Source: Pseudomonas pisciculturae (GTDB taxonomy: Bacteria; Pseudomonadota; Gammaproteobacteria; Pseudomonadales; Pseudomonadaceae). Taken from it: a DNA stretch of 64,000 nucleotides. The translations under genes and the position numbers were made by a program. Each line of letters opens with the position of its first letter. Within the stretch, counting starts at the first letter, position 1. The stretch is taken from positions 124,001-188,000 of the forward strand of contig NZ_JACVZE010000010.1 of assembly GCF_015461805.1 (NCBI RefSeq), given 5' to 3'. Below, piece by piece: positions 25,507-34,575 of the stretch. Below the pieces are notes generated by a model that saw only the letters and a list, made by a program, of their open reading frames with translations, did not search any database and had not been told where the DNA came from.

Positions 25507-25675
25507 AATCTGTACTCCAATAGTGTATTTGGCTGTTATCAACTACACACAAAGCTAAAAGCCAAAAGCGTTAAGGCGACTCGAGAAAGTGGCCGTCCTG
25601 CGGGTGCTGCACAGGCAGGAAAAATTGTAGTAGTTAATCCGCTAAGAGTAAATCACGTCCTTAGCCAAAATAACA

Positions 25676-27235
25676 TTATCTGAGCGTGCCAAGTGTATGG
25701 CTATTGAGCGATTGAATGAACTCATCGCACGGTAATGGCTTGCCGAACAGGTAGCCTTGCAAGAAATCTACCCCTTGCGCCGCCAGATATTCGCACTGCT
25801 CGGCGGTTTCCACACCCTCGGCGACGATGCCCAGATCGAGCTTCCCACAGAGTTCAATGATGCTGTCAAGAATATGTCTGGATAATGCGTCTGCACCGAT
25901 CATGGCAACAAAACTCTGATCAATCTTCAAGTAGTCCACATTGAAGTTTCGCAAGTAGCCCAGACTTGAATGCCCGGTGCCGAAGTCGTCAATGGCGATC
26001 ATCACCCCCAATTGATGCAGGGCATCGAACAACCGGCGCGTGATATCGGTAGGCTTGATCAGTTCACGCTCGGTCAACTCAAGCACCAACGTGATCTGGC
26101 CCGGCGAGAAAGCGGCAAGAAACTCGCGGCAGTCCTCAACCAGCTCCAGGTCTTGGCAATGCCGGGCGGTGATGTTCACGCCAATATGGAACCCGGGGGC
26201 GAAGCGCTCGGCGTGCGGCGCCAGTTGCGCCGCCGTTTGGCGCAGCAGTGCACGCGTCATCGGTACGATCAGGCCCGAGTGTTCGGCCAGGGGAATAAAC
26301 AGATCAGGCCTCACCAAGCCTTCTTTCGGATGATTCCAGCGCATCAACACTTCGCAGCCCGCCCACTCACGGGTATCGCCGCGCACCACCGGTTGGTAGT
26401 ACGCGATGAACTCATTGGCGCCGAGCGCCCGCTGCAACTCGTGAGTCGGCGCAGACGAACGCTTTTGCAGCCAGTGGGCGAGGGCACCCGCCAGTACGCC
26501 AAAGAACACCACCAGGCAGAACACGGCCGGGTAGCGCGCCTTCATATAGCGCCACACTTCGCCCGCCGGCATGCCAGCATCAACGCTGTAGTCATAACGC
26601 TGGGACGCCAGATGATGGTGGGCGACGGCAAATACCGGCACAGCGCCATCATGCACCTTGCCATCGTCCGCCAGCCAATGGGGGCCAACGTGCAACACCA
26701 GGTGCGCATAGCGGCTGATCAGGCGTAAGGCGTTGGTCAGGTGGTAGCCGTCAATCGAGGCGAAAGCGCCGCGATCGCCGTCGACCAGTCGGTAAACTAA
26801 AAGTGCGGTATCGGGCGTTACCGGGTTGCCATTCATTAACCACAACTGGCCGTTAACGTAGTTGTCCGGGTTCACCGCTGACAGGTAATCGCCGCCAAAC
26901 AGTGAACTGCAATAAATTTTTCTCTGCCAGGACAGCGTCGTCGCCCGCACAAACGGGCGTCGTGTAACTTGTTCGCGCAACGCCAATTGCGCCCCGTTGT
27001 CACACGTTTGCCCCGCCAGGGGCAGTAACGCCTGGGCGGCAAGGGCGGTATTGTCGAGCATCAAGTCGAATTGGCGAACCGCCTCCTCAGCGGTTTGCGC
27101 GGTGCTTTGTTGCAGGCTGCGCTCGGCTTGCCAGTGCAGGATAAGCACACCCAAGGCAATCGGCAGCAGGCCGCTGATGGCGATAATCAGGTAACGCGTG
27201 GCGCGCTTTCGCGGGCCGTTGACGGTCAGGGGCAT
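25676..27235 (-). CDS. CSS-motif EAL cyclic-di-GMP phosphodiesterase
   Basis: A 519-residue inner-membrane protein. A first helix (about 14-33) is followed by a periplasmic CSS-motif domain (CSS in KIYCSSLFG, about residue 108), a second helix near 240, and a C-terminal EAL domain. The catalytic set is kept: EVL in place of EAL, NITARH, ELTERE, DDFGTGHSS, KIDQSF and EGVET. It should hydrolyse c-di-GMP, with activity set by the redox state of the periplasmic cysteines (DsbA/DsbB) or by proteolysis, as shown for E. coli CSS-EAL proteins. Confidence 0.9.
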   Translation of the reverse strand: MPLTVNGPRKRATRYLIIAISGLLPIALGVLILHWQAERSLQQSTAQTAEEAVRQFDLMLDNTALAAQALLPLAGQTCDNGAQLALREQVTRRPFVRATTLSWQRKIYCSSLFGGDYLSAVNPDNYVNGQLWLMNGNPVTPDTALLVYRLVDGDRGAFASIDGYHLTNALRLISRYAHLVLHVGPHWLADDGKVHDGAVPVFAVAHHHLASQRYDYSVDAGMPAGEVWRYMKARYPAVFCLVVFFGVLAGALAHWLQKRSSAPTHELQRALGANEFIAYYQPVVRGDTREWAGCEVLMRWNHPKEGLVRPDLFIPLAEHSGLIVPMTRALLRQTAAQLAPHAERFAPGFHIGVNITARHCQDLELVEDCREFLAAFSPGQITLVLELTERELIKPTDITRRLFDALHQLGVMIAIDDFGTGHSSLGYLRNFNVDYLKIDQSFVAMIGADALSRHILDSIIELCGKLDLGIVAEGVETAEQCEYLAAQGVDFLQGYLFGKPLPCDEFIQSLNSHTLGTLR

Positions 27236-27287
27236 TGGGAGAGCGGCCTGTTACAAGGTGAGAGTCGCGCCGTCGGGCATATCAGGT

Positions 27288-28199
27288 TTATCCGATAATA
27301 GATTGCGACACGCAATTAAGCTCGCCGTCCGTGAACGACAGGCGTTGGGCCAGGCGAATAAAAGCCAAGGTAGCCGGAGTTGCCTGCCGCTGGTCCAATA
27401 CCGCCAAGCCGATTTCACGACTGACCGTCGGAGAAAGCGGGCGCACCTGGTAAGGCAAAAAGGGCGTCTCGGGCAGCGACCCTTCTGCCACGATACTCAC
27501 ACCGTCGCCTCGGCTCACCGCCTGTAAGGTGCTGAGCAGTTGCGAACAGCGGTAGCGCACATTAGGCGTCAGCTGTGCGGCACTGAACAACCGCGAGACC
27601 AGCTCCAGCGACCCAGCCTCGGTGAGTATGAACGGGTCGTCGCACAGCAGCTGCAACGTCAGGCTAGGCCTTGTAGCCAGCGGGTGGTCAGTGGGCAGGA
27701 GGGCGACCATCTGGTCTTTGTACAACGCAAAGGTGTCGAAGCGCTCGTGCCCCATCACCACAAAACCCACGTCGATACGCCGATCATCCAGCCATTGTAT
27801 GACTTGACGATCGGGCCCTTCGTCCACATGCACCTCAATGCCCGGGTAATCGCGCCGAAACGCCTTCAGGATGCGCGGCAGCAGGCGGTTGGACGCTGTG
27901 GGGCCGAATGAACCGATGCGCAGGGTGCCACGCTTCATGCCTCGAGCATCGGCGGCTTCTTGCAGCAGCGTGTTGGCCAGCCCCAGCATGGCGCGTGCGC
28001 GCAGCAGCAGTTGTTGGCCGATATCGCTGAGTTCCACCAGCGACTGGTGGCGTCGAAACAGCTCCACCCCCAATTCCTGCTCCAATGCTTTGATTGCATG
28101 GGACACCGCCGATTGGCTGATACCCAAGCGATGGGCTGCGCTTGTGAAACCCTGCAGCTCGGCAACCAGAGAGAATATTTCCAGCTGAGTCAGGGTCAT
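27288..28199 (-). CDS. LysR-family transcriptional regulator
   Basis: A 303-residue LysR-type regulator: winged helix-turn-helix at about 3-60 (MTLTQLEIFSLVAELQGFTSAAHRLGISQSAVSHAI would cover it), linker helix, then a periplasmic-binding-like effector domain. It faces the EamA exporter gene and probably controls it; an 18-base inverted repeat at 28228 fits a LysR site. The start at 28199 (ATG) is two codons inside a possible TTG. Effector unknown. Confidence 0.85.
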   Translation of the reverse strand: MTLTQLEIFSLVAELQGFTSAAHRLGISQSAVSHAIKALEQELGVELFRRHQSLVELSDIGQQLLLRARAMLGLANTLLQEAADARGMKRGTLRIGSFGPTASNRLLPRILKAFRRDYPGIEVHVDEGPDRQVIQWLDDRRIDVGFVVMGHERFDTFALYKDQMVALLPTDHPLATRPSLTLQLLCDDPFILTEAGSLELVSRLFSAAQLTPNVRYRCSQLLSTLQAVSRGDGVSIVAEGSLPETPFLPYQVRPLSPTVSREIGLAVLDQRQATPATLAFIRLAQRLSFTDGELNCVSQSIIG

Positions 28200-28227
28200 G
28201 AGCAATCACTCATTTTACGATGATGAA

Positions 28228-28245
28228 GTATTACGCGAAGAATAC
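28228..28245. promoter_or_regulatory. Candidate LysR-type operator
   Basis: Inverted repeat GTATT, 8 bases, AATAC, containing T-N11-A pairs as in LysR boxes. It lies 29 bases upstream of the LysR start and 31 bases before the preferred EamA start. The site would be inside the EamA gene if translation began at the earlier ATG at 28198. Confidence 0.45.
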
Positions 28246-28275
28246 GGCAATCCTGTCCCGATTGAGCCATACCGC

Positions 28276-29199
28276 ATGCACGAATCCTCCGACCGTTTGA
28301 CCTACCTTAAGCTGACCGCTGTCACCATGATCTGGGGCGGTACCTTTGTGGCCGGGCGCTACCTGGCTGCAGGGGTAGACCCGCTGTTGGCCGCGAGCCT
28401 GCGTTTTATACTGGCGAGCCTGGCGCTGCTGCTTTTTTTGGGGGTGTCGCGCACGCCTCTGGCGCGTCCGAGCGCGGCACAGATGGCGCGTTTGACGGTG
28501 CTGGGGTTCTTCGGGATCTTTTTCTACAACCTGTGCTTTTTTTACGGTCTGCTCTCTATCAACGCGTCTCGGGCAGCGTTGATCGTGGCGCTGAACCCGG
28601 CGGTTATCGGCCTCGCCTCTTGGCTGTTGTTCAAAGAGCGCTTGAGCGCGAGCAAAGTGCTGGGCATTGGCCTATGCCTGGGCGGTGCTGTTACGGTTAT
28701 TGTCAGTCGCGACGCGCAACAGGTGCAGGGTGCGGCGAGCAGTTGGCTGGGAGATGTGTTGATTTTCGGCTGCGTGGTGGCCTGGGGTGTCTACTCATTG
28801 GGTTCTCGAAGGCTTAACCAGAGCCTTGGGCCGTTGCAGACAGTGACGTGGTCGATATTGCTTGGAACCGCGATGCTTACACTCACCACGTTTGCAATGG
28901 GGCGGGTGTCGGTGCAATCCCTCAGCGTGTTCCATTTACCCCAGTGGTTGAGCTTGATGTACCTCGGCGTACTGGGTTCGGCCGTGGCCTATATCGGCTA
29001 TTACGACGGTATCCGGCGTATCGGTACCACCCGTTCCGGCGCGTTTATCGCCCTTAACCCGCTGACCGCGGTGGTGTGTGGTGCGCTGCTGCTGGACGAG
29101 CGCATGACGGGCCCTATGCTGCTGGGTGGGGCCGTGATCCTGCTGGGCATTTACCTGTGCAACAAACCCCTTGCGCGAGCCAGGCTAATGGGGATTTGA
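28276..29199 (+). CDS. EamA-family (DMT) transporter
   Basis: A 307-residue inner-membrane protein with ten hydrophobic helices in two EamA repeats; the first begins LTAVTMIWGGTFVAGRYLAAG. DMT exporters carry amino acids or other metabolites outward. An earlier in-frame ATG at 28198 would overlap the divergent LysR start codon by two bases and swallow the promoter and LysR-like site, so I favour the Met at 28276 (MHESSDRLTYLK). Neither has a strong ribosome-binding site. Substrate unknown. Confidence 0.8.
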   Translation: MHESSDRLTYLKLTAVTMIWGGTFVAGRYLAAGVDPLLAASLRFILASLALLLFLGVSRTPLARPSAAQMARLTVLGFFGIFFYNLCFFYGLLSINASRAALIVALNPAVIGLASWLLFKERLSASKVLGIGLCLGGAVTVIVSRDAQQVQGAASSWLGDVLIFGCVVAWGVYSLGSRRLNQSLGPLQTVTWSILLGTAMLTLTTFAMGRVSVQSLSVFHLPQWLSLMYLGVLGSAVAYIGYYDGIRRIGTTRSGAFIALNPLTAVVCGALLLDERMTGPMLLGGAVILLGIYLCNKPLARARLMGI

Positions 29200-29444
29200 T
29201 AAGAGTACGGACAAACTCGGTTACGCTGTGTAGAATCGATTTACGCATACAAGAATACGGACTTGCGCTCACGCAAGCCTTAGCCGTCAGAGACTGATGT
29301 AATCATGAAGCTACTCGGCTCCCCCCTCATCTTTGGTGACTTCCTCGCCCGCAGTGTGCGGGGCCTTTCCTGTGCGCCACCCTCGCAGTTCATCCTTGCT
29401 CGCAATTAACACTGTGTTTATGACAAGAATGATGAGGTGCCTCC

Positions 29445-30521
29445 ATGGCAGATCTATACGAAAACCCAATGGGCCTGATGGGCTTTGAATTTATCGAATT
29501 CGCCTCGCCGACACCGGGCCTTCTGGAGCCGATCTTCGAGATCATGGGCTTCTCCAAAGTCGCGACCCACCGCTCCAAGAATGTACACCTGTACCGCCAG
29601 GGCGAGATCAACCTGATCCTCAACAACGAGCCCCACAGCATCGCCTCCTACTTTGCGGCTGAGCATGGCCCGTCAGTGTGCGGCATGGCGTTCCGCGTCA
29701 AGGACTCGCAACAAGCCTACAACCGTGCCCTGGAACTCGGCGCCCAGCCGATCCATATCGAAACCGGCCCGATGGAGCTGAATCTGCCGGCCATCAAGGG
29801 TATCGGCGGTGCGCCGTTGTACCTGATCGACCGGTTCGGTGAGGGCAGCTCGATCTATGACATCGACTTCGTCTTTATCGAAGGCGTGGACCGCAACCCG
29901 CAGGGCGCAGGCCTCAAGGTTATCGACCACCTGACTCACAACGTTTACCGCGGCCGCATGGCGTACTGGGCCAACTTCTACGAGAAGCTGTTCAACTTCC
30001 GTGAAGCGCGCTACTTCGATATCAAGGGCGAGTACACCGGCCTGACCTCCAAGGCCATGAGCGCGCCGGACGGTATGATCCGCATCCCGCTCAACGAAGA
30101 GTCGTCCAAGGGCGCTGGCCAGATCGAAGAGTTCTTGATGCAGTTCAATGGCGAGGGCATTCAGCACGTCGCGTTCCTCACCGACGACCTGGTCACGACG
30201 TGGGACGCGCTGAAGAAAATCGGCATGCGCTTCATGACCGCGCCGCCAGACACCTATTACGAAATGCTTGAAGGCCGCCTGCCGAACCATGGTGAGCCCG
30301 TGGACCAGTTGCAAGCACGGGGTATTTTGCTGGACGGTTCGTCCATCGCAGGTGACAAGCGTCTGCTGCTGCAAATTTTCTCGGAAACCCTGATGGGCCC
30401 GGTGTTCTTCGAATTCATCCAGCGCAAGGGCGATGATGGCTTCGGTGAGGGCAACTTCAAGGCTTTGTTCGAGTCCATCGAGCGTGACCAGGTGCGTCGT
30501 GGCGTACTGACCACCGACTGA
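29445..30521 (+). CDS. hpd: 4-Hydroxyphenylpyruvate dioxygenase
   Basis: A 358-residue Fe(II) enzyme that turns 4-hydroxyphenylpyruvate into homogentisate in tyrosine breakdown; homogentisate also feeds pyomelanin. The iron ligands are His162 (DHLTHN), His241 (IQHVAF) and Glu323 (FFEFIQR). The size and sequence correspond to the well-studied Pseudomonas HPPD. GAGGTG precedes the ATG. The 245 bases upstream, after the EamA gene, contain two near-identical 12-base direct repeats (29201 and 29251) and a small hairpin, but no site I can name. A terminator follows. Confidence 0.95.
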   Translation: MADLYENPMGLMGFEFIEFASPTPGLLEPIFEIMGFSKVATHRSKNVHLYRQGEINLILNNEPHSIASYFAAEHGPSVCGMAFRVKDSQQAYNRALELGAQPIHIETGPMELNLPAIKGIGGAPLYLIDRFGEGSSIYDIDFVFIEGVDRNPQGAGLKVIDHLTHNVYRGRMAYWANFYEKLFNFREARYFDIKGEYTGLTSKAMSAPDGMIRIPLNEESSKGAGQIEEFLMQFNGEGIQHVAFLTDDLVTTWDALKKIGMRFMTAPPDTYYEMLEGRLPNHGEPVDQLQARGILLDGSSIAGDKRLLLQIFSETLMGPVFFEFIQRKGDDGFGEGNFKALFESIERDQVRRGVLTTD

Positions 30522-30530
30522 TACGTGTAA

Positions 30531-30566
30531 AAAAGCCCGGCCGAGGTGACCCCGGCCGGGCTTTTT
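30531..30566. terminator. Bidirectional terminator between hpd and rarD
   Basis: An 8-bp GC-only stem GCCCGGCC/GGCCGGGC, extended by inner pairs, with an A-run on the left and T-run on the right. It serves the converging hpd and RarD-like genes. Confidence 0.88.
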
Positions 30567-30578
30567 ATTGCGTGCACA

Positions 30579-31460
30579 TCAGGCTTTGCGCTGTCGTACC
30601 AAGTGCTTGAAGCCCTCATACACCAGCACCATCACCGCCAACCAGATCGGGATATAGGTCAGCCATTCGCCGCCCTTGATCCCTTCGCCCAGCAGCAGTG
30701 CCACGCCCAGCAGCAGTACCGGCTCAACGTAGCTGAGCAGGCCAAACAGGCTGAAGGCCAGCAAACGGCTGGCAATGATGTAGCTCACCAGCGCCGAAGC
30801 ACTGATCAGCCCGAGCAAGGGAATTAACGCATACAGCTTGGGGTGGGCGTCCATTACCGCAAAACCCTGTTCGCCGCTTTGCACGAACCACCAGGCCACG
30901 GGGAGCATAAATGCCATGTCGAGCCACAGCCCGCCGAGATGATCGGTCTTGAGGTATTTGCGCACGATGAAGTAGACCGGGTAACCGACGATCACCACCA
31001 GCGTCGCCCAGGAGAAACCGCCGGCCTGATACAACTCGTTCAATACACCGAGCCCGGCGAAAAATACGGCGATCTTCTGCAGATACGAAAGCTGCTCACC
31101 CCACACCAGGCGACCGGTCAGCACCATCGTCAGCGGCAGCAGAAAGTAACCTACCGACACATCCAGGCTGCGCCCGTTCAACGGCGCCCACATGAACAGC
31201 CACAACTGCACCCCCAGCAGGGCGGAAGACAGCACCACGCCGCCGATCAACGCAGGCTTGGCCGCCAGGATGCGCAACAGCTCCCACACCCGTCGCCATT
31301 CGCCGCTGACGATCATGAACACCGTCATGCACGGCATGGTCAGCAGCATGCGCCAGCCAAAAATTTCCAGGCCGCTCAGGGGCGTGAGCAATGATGTGAA
31401 GTAATACATCACCGCAAACAACGTCGAAGCCGCAACCGATAACACAACACCTTTAGACAC
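30579..31460 (-). CDS. rarD: RarD-type EamA transporter
   Basis: A 293-residue inner-membrane protein with ten helices. The pattern SKGVVLSVAASTLFAVMYYFTSLL with EIFGWRMLLTMP, and the mid-section MWAPLNGRSLDVSVGYFLLPL, is that of RarD (the chloramphenicol-sensitivity-type EamA permeases). Physiological substrate unknown. It is leftward, converging on hpd. Confidence 0.82.
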   Translation of the reverse strand: MSKGVVLSVAASTLFAVMYYFTSLLTPLSGLEIFGWRMLLTMPCMTVFMIVSGEWRRVWELLRILAAKPALIGGVVLSSALLGVQLWLFMWAPLNGRSLDVSVGYFLLPLTMVLTGRLVWGEQLSYLQKIAVFFAGLGVLNELYQAGGFSWATLVVIVGYPVYFIVRKYLKTDHLGGLWLDMAFMLPVAWWFVQSGEQGFAVMDAHPKLYALIPLLGLISASALVSYIIASRLLAFSLFGLLSYVEPVLLLGVALLLGEGIKGGEWLTYIPIWLAVMVLVYEGFKHLVRQRKA

Positions 31461-31557
31461 GCTGTCCTCGCGAAAACAGATGGTTACAAAGAGGAGAGGA
31501 TTATGGTGCTTTTAGCGCAGGCGTGTTGCGCTGTTTTGGGGCGGTTTGCGCGAAATT

Positions 31558-31651
31558 GTGGCGAGGGCGCTTGCTCCCGCTGAACTGCGCAGCAGCCCCC
31601 GGCATTATTGGGGGCGCTTCGCACCCCAGCGCAAGCAAGCTTGCTCGCCAC
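31558..31651. repeat. REP doublet (REPIN)
   Basis: Outer arms GTGGCGAG (31558-31565) and CTCGCCAC (31644-31651), each followed inward by a GC-rich segment containing GCTTGC or GCAAGC. Between them is a second hairpin with CCCCC/GGGGG arms. This is the REP-in-inverted-pair layout common in P. fluorescens intergenic DNA, mobilised by a RAYT transposase. It sits between the tails of aldo/keto reductase and upstream of rarD. Confidence 0.8.
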
Positions 31652-31662
31652 AGGGGATCGGT

Positions 31663-32673
31663 TTATGGGCGAGCGATGCGACCAGAAACAAAATGCCCCA
31701 CATCGTTAAAGCCTGGCGTAGACGAATGCCCCGGCGTCACCAGCGAGTCGATAAACGCCTCATCTTCAGCCGTGATCTTCACCGCCAGGGCACCGGTGTA
31801 GGCATCCCACTGTGCTTCGGTACGTGGCCCGACAATTGCCGAGCTGACCGCACCATTGTTCAGCACCCAGGCAATCGCAAACTCGACAATGCCCACGCCA
31901 CGGCCCTGGGTGTACTGCTGGATCTGCTGGGCAATGCGCAGCGACTCCATGCGCCATTCGGTTTCGAGGATGCGCTTGTCCTGGCGGGCGGCACGGCTGC
32001 CGGCTTCGGGGGTGACATCCGGTGCATATTTACCGCTGAGCACGCCTCGAGCCAGCGGGCTGTAAGGCACTACACCCAAACCGTAGGCGGCAGCGGCGGT
32101 GATCTGTTCGACCTCCGCCTGGCGGTTGACGATGTTGTACAACGGCTGGCTGATCACCGGTTTATCGACACCCAGGCGCTCAGCCACGCGAATCACTTCG
32201 GCGATGCGCCAGCCACGGTAGTTGGACAGGCCCCAATAACGGATCTTGCCTTGGCGAATCAGGTCGCCGATGGCCGACACCGTCACTTCCAGCGGCGTGT
32301 CGTGGTCTTCACGGTGCAGGTAGTAGATGTCCAGGTAATCGGTATCCAGGCGGGTGAGGCTGGCTTCCAGTGCGTTGAAAATGCGCTTGCGACTCAGGCC
32401 GCTGCGATTGGGCAGGCCGTCGATGGGGCCAATCGCGACTTTGGACGCCAGCACCCAATCTTCACGGTGACGGGCAATGGCTTCGCCGACGATTTCTTCC
32501 GAACGCCCGCCGGTGTACACATCCGCCGTGTCGATAAAGTTGATGCCATGGTCCCAGGCCTTGTCGATGATGCGCAGCGAGTCCTCGGTGCTGGTCTGTT
32601 CGCCAAACATCATGGTGCCCAAGGTCAAGGCGCTGACCTTCAACCCGGACTGGCCCAATGTGCGGTAAATCAT
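31663..32673 (-). CDS. Aldo/keto reductase
   Basis: A 336-residue NADPH-dependent TIM-barrel reductase. The catalytic tetrad is Asp48, Tyr53, Lys78 and His120. It is of the YajO/Tas-like type: MIYRTLGQSGLKVSALTLGT, then a C-terminal segment SSTPGFNDV. Its closest relative in the window is the AKR at 57982, with the same core motif QPLYNIVNR and SPLARGVLSGKY. Substrates are probably small aldehydes or ketones. It lies 81 bases downstream of a LysR gene on the same strand. Confidence 0.88.
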   Translation of the reverse strand: MIYRTLGQSGLKVSALTLGTMMFGEQTSTEDSLRIIDKAWDHGINFIDTADVYTGGRSEEIVGEAIARHREDWVLASKVAIGPIDGLPNRSGLSRKRIFNALEASLTRLDTDYLDIYYLHREDHDTPLEVTVSAIGDLIRQGKIRYWGLSNYRGWRIAEVIRVAERLGVDKPVISQPLYNIVNRQAEVEQITAAAAYGLGVVPYSPLARGVLSGKYAPDVTPEAGSRAARQDKRILETEWRMESLRIAQQIQQYTQGRGVGIVEFAIAWVLNNGAVSSAIVGPRTEAQWDAYTGALAVKITAEDEAFIDSLVTPGHSSTPGFNDVGHFVSGRIARP

Positions 32674-32754
32674 GCAAAGCTCCTCTTGGCCGAAAAACGT
32701 GCCCTATGCAATACCAGACTCAGAGGCTCTGGAACAAGCCCTTGGCGCATTTGT

Positions 32755-33657
32755 TCATGGTTTGAGCAACGCCTCGCAACGCGCCTGCACAAATCGATGC
32801 AGCACCTTCACCCGCTCTGACACTTGCAGGCGATGAGGGCACATCAGGTTGAACGGCGTGGGTTCGCCTTGCCACTCGGGCAGCAACGGCACCAGGCGCC
32901 CGGCCTTGAAATCACGTGCCACATCCAGGTTGGCCTTATAGGCGATGCCGTGGCCGGCCAATGCCCAGCGCCGCACGATTTCACCGTCGTCGCTCAGGTA
33001 ATCACCTGTCACCTCGACCTGTTGGTGCAACCCGTCCCGATAGAAATTCCAGGTGCTGTTCGCCTGGCCCCGGCGCATATAACGCAGCGTGCTGTGCTGC
33101 GCCAAATCCGCCGGCGTGCGCGGTGTACCGCGCCGCGCCAGGTAGTCGGGGCTGGCACAGGGAATGCGATGGTGGCCCGGCACCACCGGCAGCGCCACCA
33201 GGCTGGAGTCCCTGGGCACGCCAAAACGCAAAGCGATGTCGACGGTGTCGCGGAACAGGTCGGCGTTGCTGTCGTTAAGCAACAACTGGATGCGGATCTC
33301 AGGGTGCAGCACCTTAAACTCATCCAGCCAGCCCAGCAGCACATTGCGCCCGAAATCCGAAGGCGCCGACAACTGCATCAGCCCGCTCAGGCTTTGGCCT
33401 TGCTGTTTGATCGCACGTTCGCCTTCCGACAACGCCTCCAGGGCCAGGCGCACGCTGTCCAGATAACGCGCGCCTTCTTCGGTGAGGCGCATGCTGCGGG
33501 TCGAGCGCGCCAGCAGGCGAATGCCCAGCCGGGTTTCCAGGCGCTTGAGGGCGATACTGGCCGCTGCGGGCGTGAGGTCAAGGCCGCGCGCCGCCGCTGA
33601 GAGGCTGCCGGTGTCGGCGGTGCGCACGAAGACTTCAAGGTCGAGGGTAGAGCTCAT
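32755..33657 (-). CDS. LysR-family transcriptional regulator
   Basis: A 300-residue LysR-type regulator with an N-terminal helix-turn-helix (LDLEVFVRTADTGSLSAAARGLDLTPAAAS). The sequence belongs to the large CrgA-like/AaeR-like subgroup. It is divergent from the SDR gene at 33759 (101 bases between starts) and upstream of the aldo/keto reductase gene, so it is well placed to control both reductases. Confidence 0.86.
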   Translation of the reverse strand: MSSTLDLEVFVRTADTGSLSAAARGLDLTPAAASIALKRLETRLGIRLLARSTRSMRLTEEGARYLDSVRLALEALSEGERAIKQQGQSLSGLMQLSAPSDFGRNVLLGWLDEFKVLHPEIRIQLLLNDSNADLFRDTVDIALRFGVPRDSSLVALPVVPGHHRIPCASPDYLARRGTPRTPADLAQHSTLRYMRRGQANSTWNFYRDGLHQQVEVTGDYLSDDGEIVRRWALAGHGIAYKANLDVARDFKAGRLVPLLPEWQGEPTPFNLMCPHRLQVSERVKVLHRFVQARCEALLKP

Positions 33658-33758
33658 TTGTAAAAATCCTTTAAAGATCTTGTCGTTTTACCGGGATTTT
33701 TCGCTGATTGCCAAGCTGAGAGGATGAGCGCTCACTTACTCACTCGGAATCTTTTCCC

Positions 33759-34463
33759 ATGACTTCACCCCTTAATGGCCAAACCGTCATCGTGATCGGC
33801 GGCAGCAGCGGTATCGGCGCCGCCGTGGCCAAGGCCGCAGCCGCTCGCGGTGCCAAGGTGGTACTCGCCGGGCGGCGCCTGGCCACGGGCATCGAGAACG
33901 GCCTGCGCAGCGAACCCGTAGACGTGACCGATGCCGCGTCCCTGCAACGCCTGTTCGAAACGGTGGGGCGCTTCGATCACTTGGTCTACACCTCCGGCCC
34001 CTCGGTACGCGCCAAGACATTGGTTGAGACCGACCTGGATGAGGCCCAGGAAAATTTCAATGTGAAACTCTGGGGCTCGTTGCGTGCGATCCAACAGGCG
34101 CTACCGTACCTCGACGAGCACGGCAGCATCAGCCTGACCTCCGGGCAACTGGGGCGTAAATTAGTGCCTGGGCAGTTCGTCAAAGTCGGCATCAACGCCG
34201 CGACGGAAGCCCTGGGCAAGCAATTGGCCAAGGAGTTGGCACCGCGTCGGGTCAATGTCATCTGCCCTGGGGTGATTGATACGCCCGCTTATGCAGGGTT
34301 GGCTGAGGAACAGCGGCTGGCGATGTTTGCCAAGACCGGCGGCGCATTGCCGGTTGGGCGGGTAGGGCAGGCAGAGGAAGTGGCGGCGGGGTATGTGCTG
34401 GCCATGGAAAATGGCTTTATGACGGGTGCCGTGATCGACATCGACGGCGGCGGCCAGCTGTAA
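33759..34463 (+). CDS. Short-chain dehydrogenase/reductase family protein, catalytic Tyr not conserved
   Basis: A 234-residue Rossmann-fold protein with the coenzyme motif GGSSGIGAAVA near the N-terminus and a C-terminal VIDIDGGGQL. In typical SDRs the active site is Tyr-x-x-x-Lys; here the region reads VPGQFVKVGINAA, so the Lys is present but a Gly occupies the Tyr place. It may still bind NAD(P) or use a different acid. This appears in some divergent SDRs. Gene is divergent from the LysR regulator. A REPIN lies just downstream. Confidence 0.8.
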   Translation: MTSPLNGQTVIVIGGSSGIGAAVAKAAAARGAKVVLAGRRLATGIENGLRSEPVDVTDAASLQRLFETVGRFDHLVYTSGPSVRAKTLVETDLDEAQENFNVKLWGSLRAIQQALPYLDEHGSISLTSGQLGRKLVPGQFVKVGINAATEALGKQLAKELAPRRVNVICPGVIDTPAYAGLAEEQRLAMFAKTGGALPVGRVGQAEEVAAGYVLAMENGFMTGAVIDIDGGGQL

Positions 34464-34475
34464 ACACAGGCCAAA

Positions 34476-34567
34476 CTGTGGGAGGGGGCTTGCCCCCGAT
34501 AGCAGAGTGTCAGTCGACATCGTCATTGACTGATACCCCGCCATCGGGGGCAAGCCCCCTCCCACAG
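34476..34567. repeat. REP doublet (REPIN)
   Basis: Two inverted REP copies. The left begins CTGTGGGAGGGGGCTTGC; the right is its complement and ends CTCCCACAG at 34567. Each carries its own CCCC/GGGG microhairpin. It sits between the converging SDR and MFS genes; copies with the same core are at 41712 and 45373. Confidence 0.88.
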
Positions 34568-34575
34568 GGACCGAG

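Noticed and set aside
29229..29246. Possible TyrR/PhhR box upstream of hpd (TGTAGA ... TTTACG)
   Set aside because: The half-sites are separated by five rather than six bases and the arms are not complementary.
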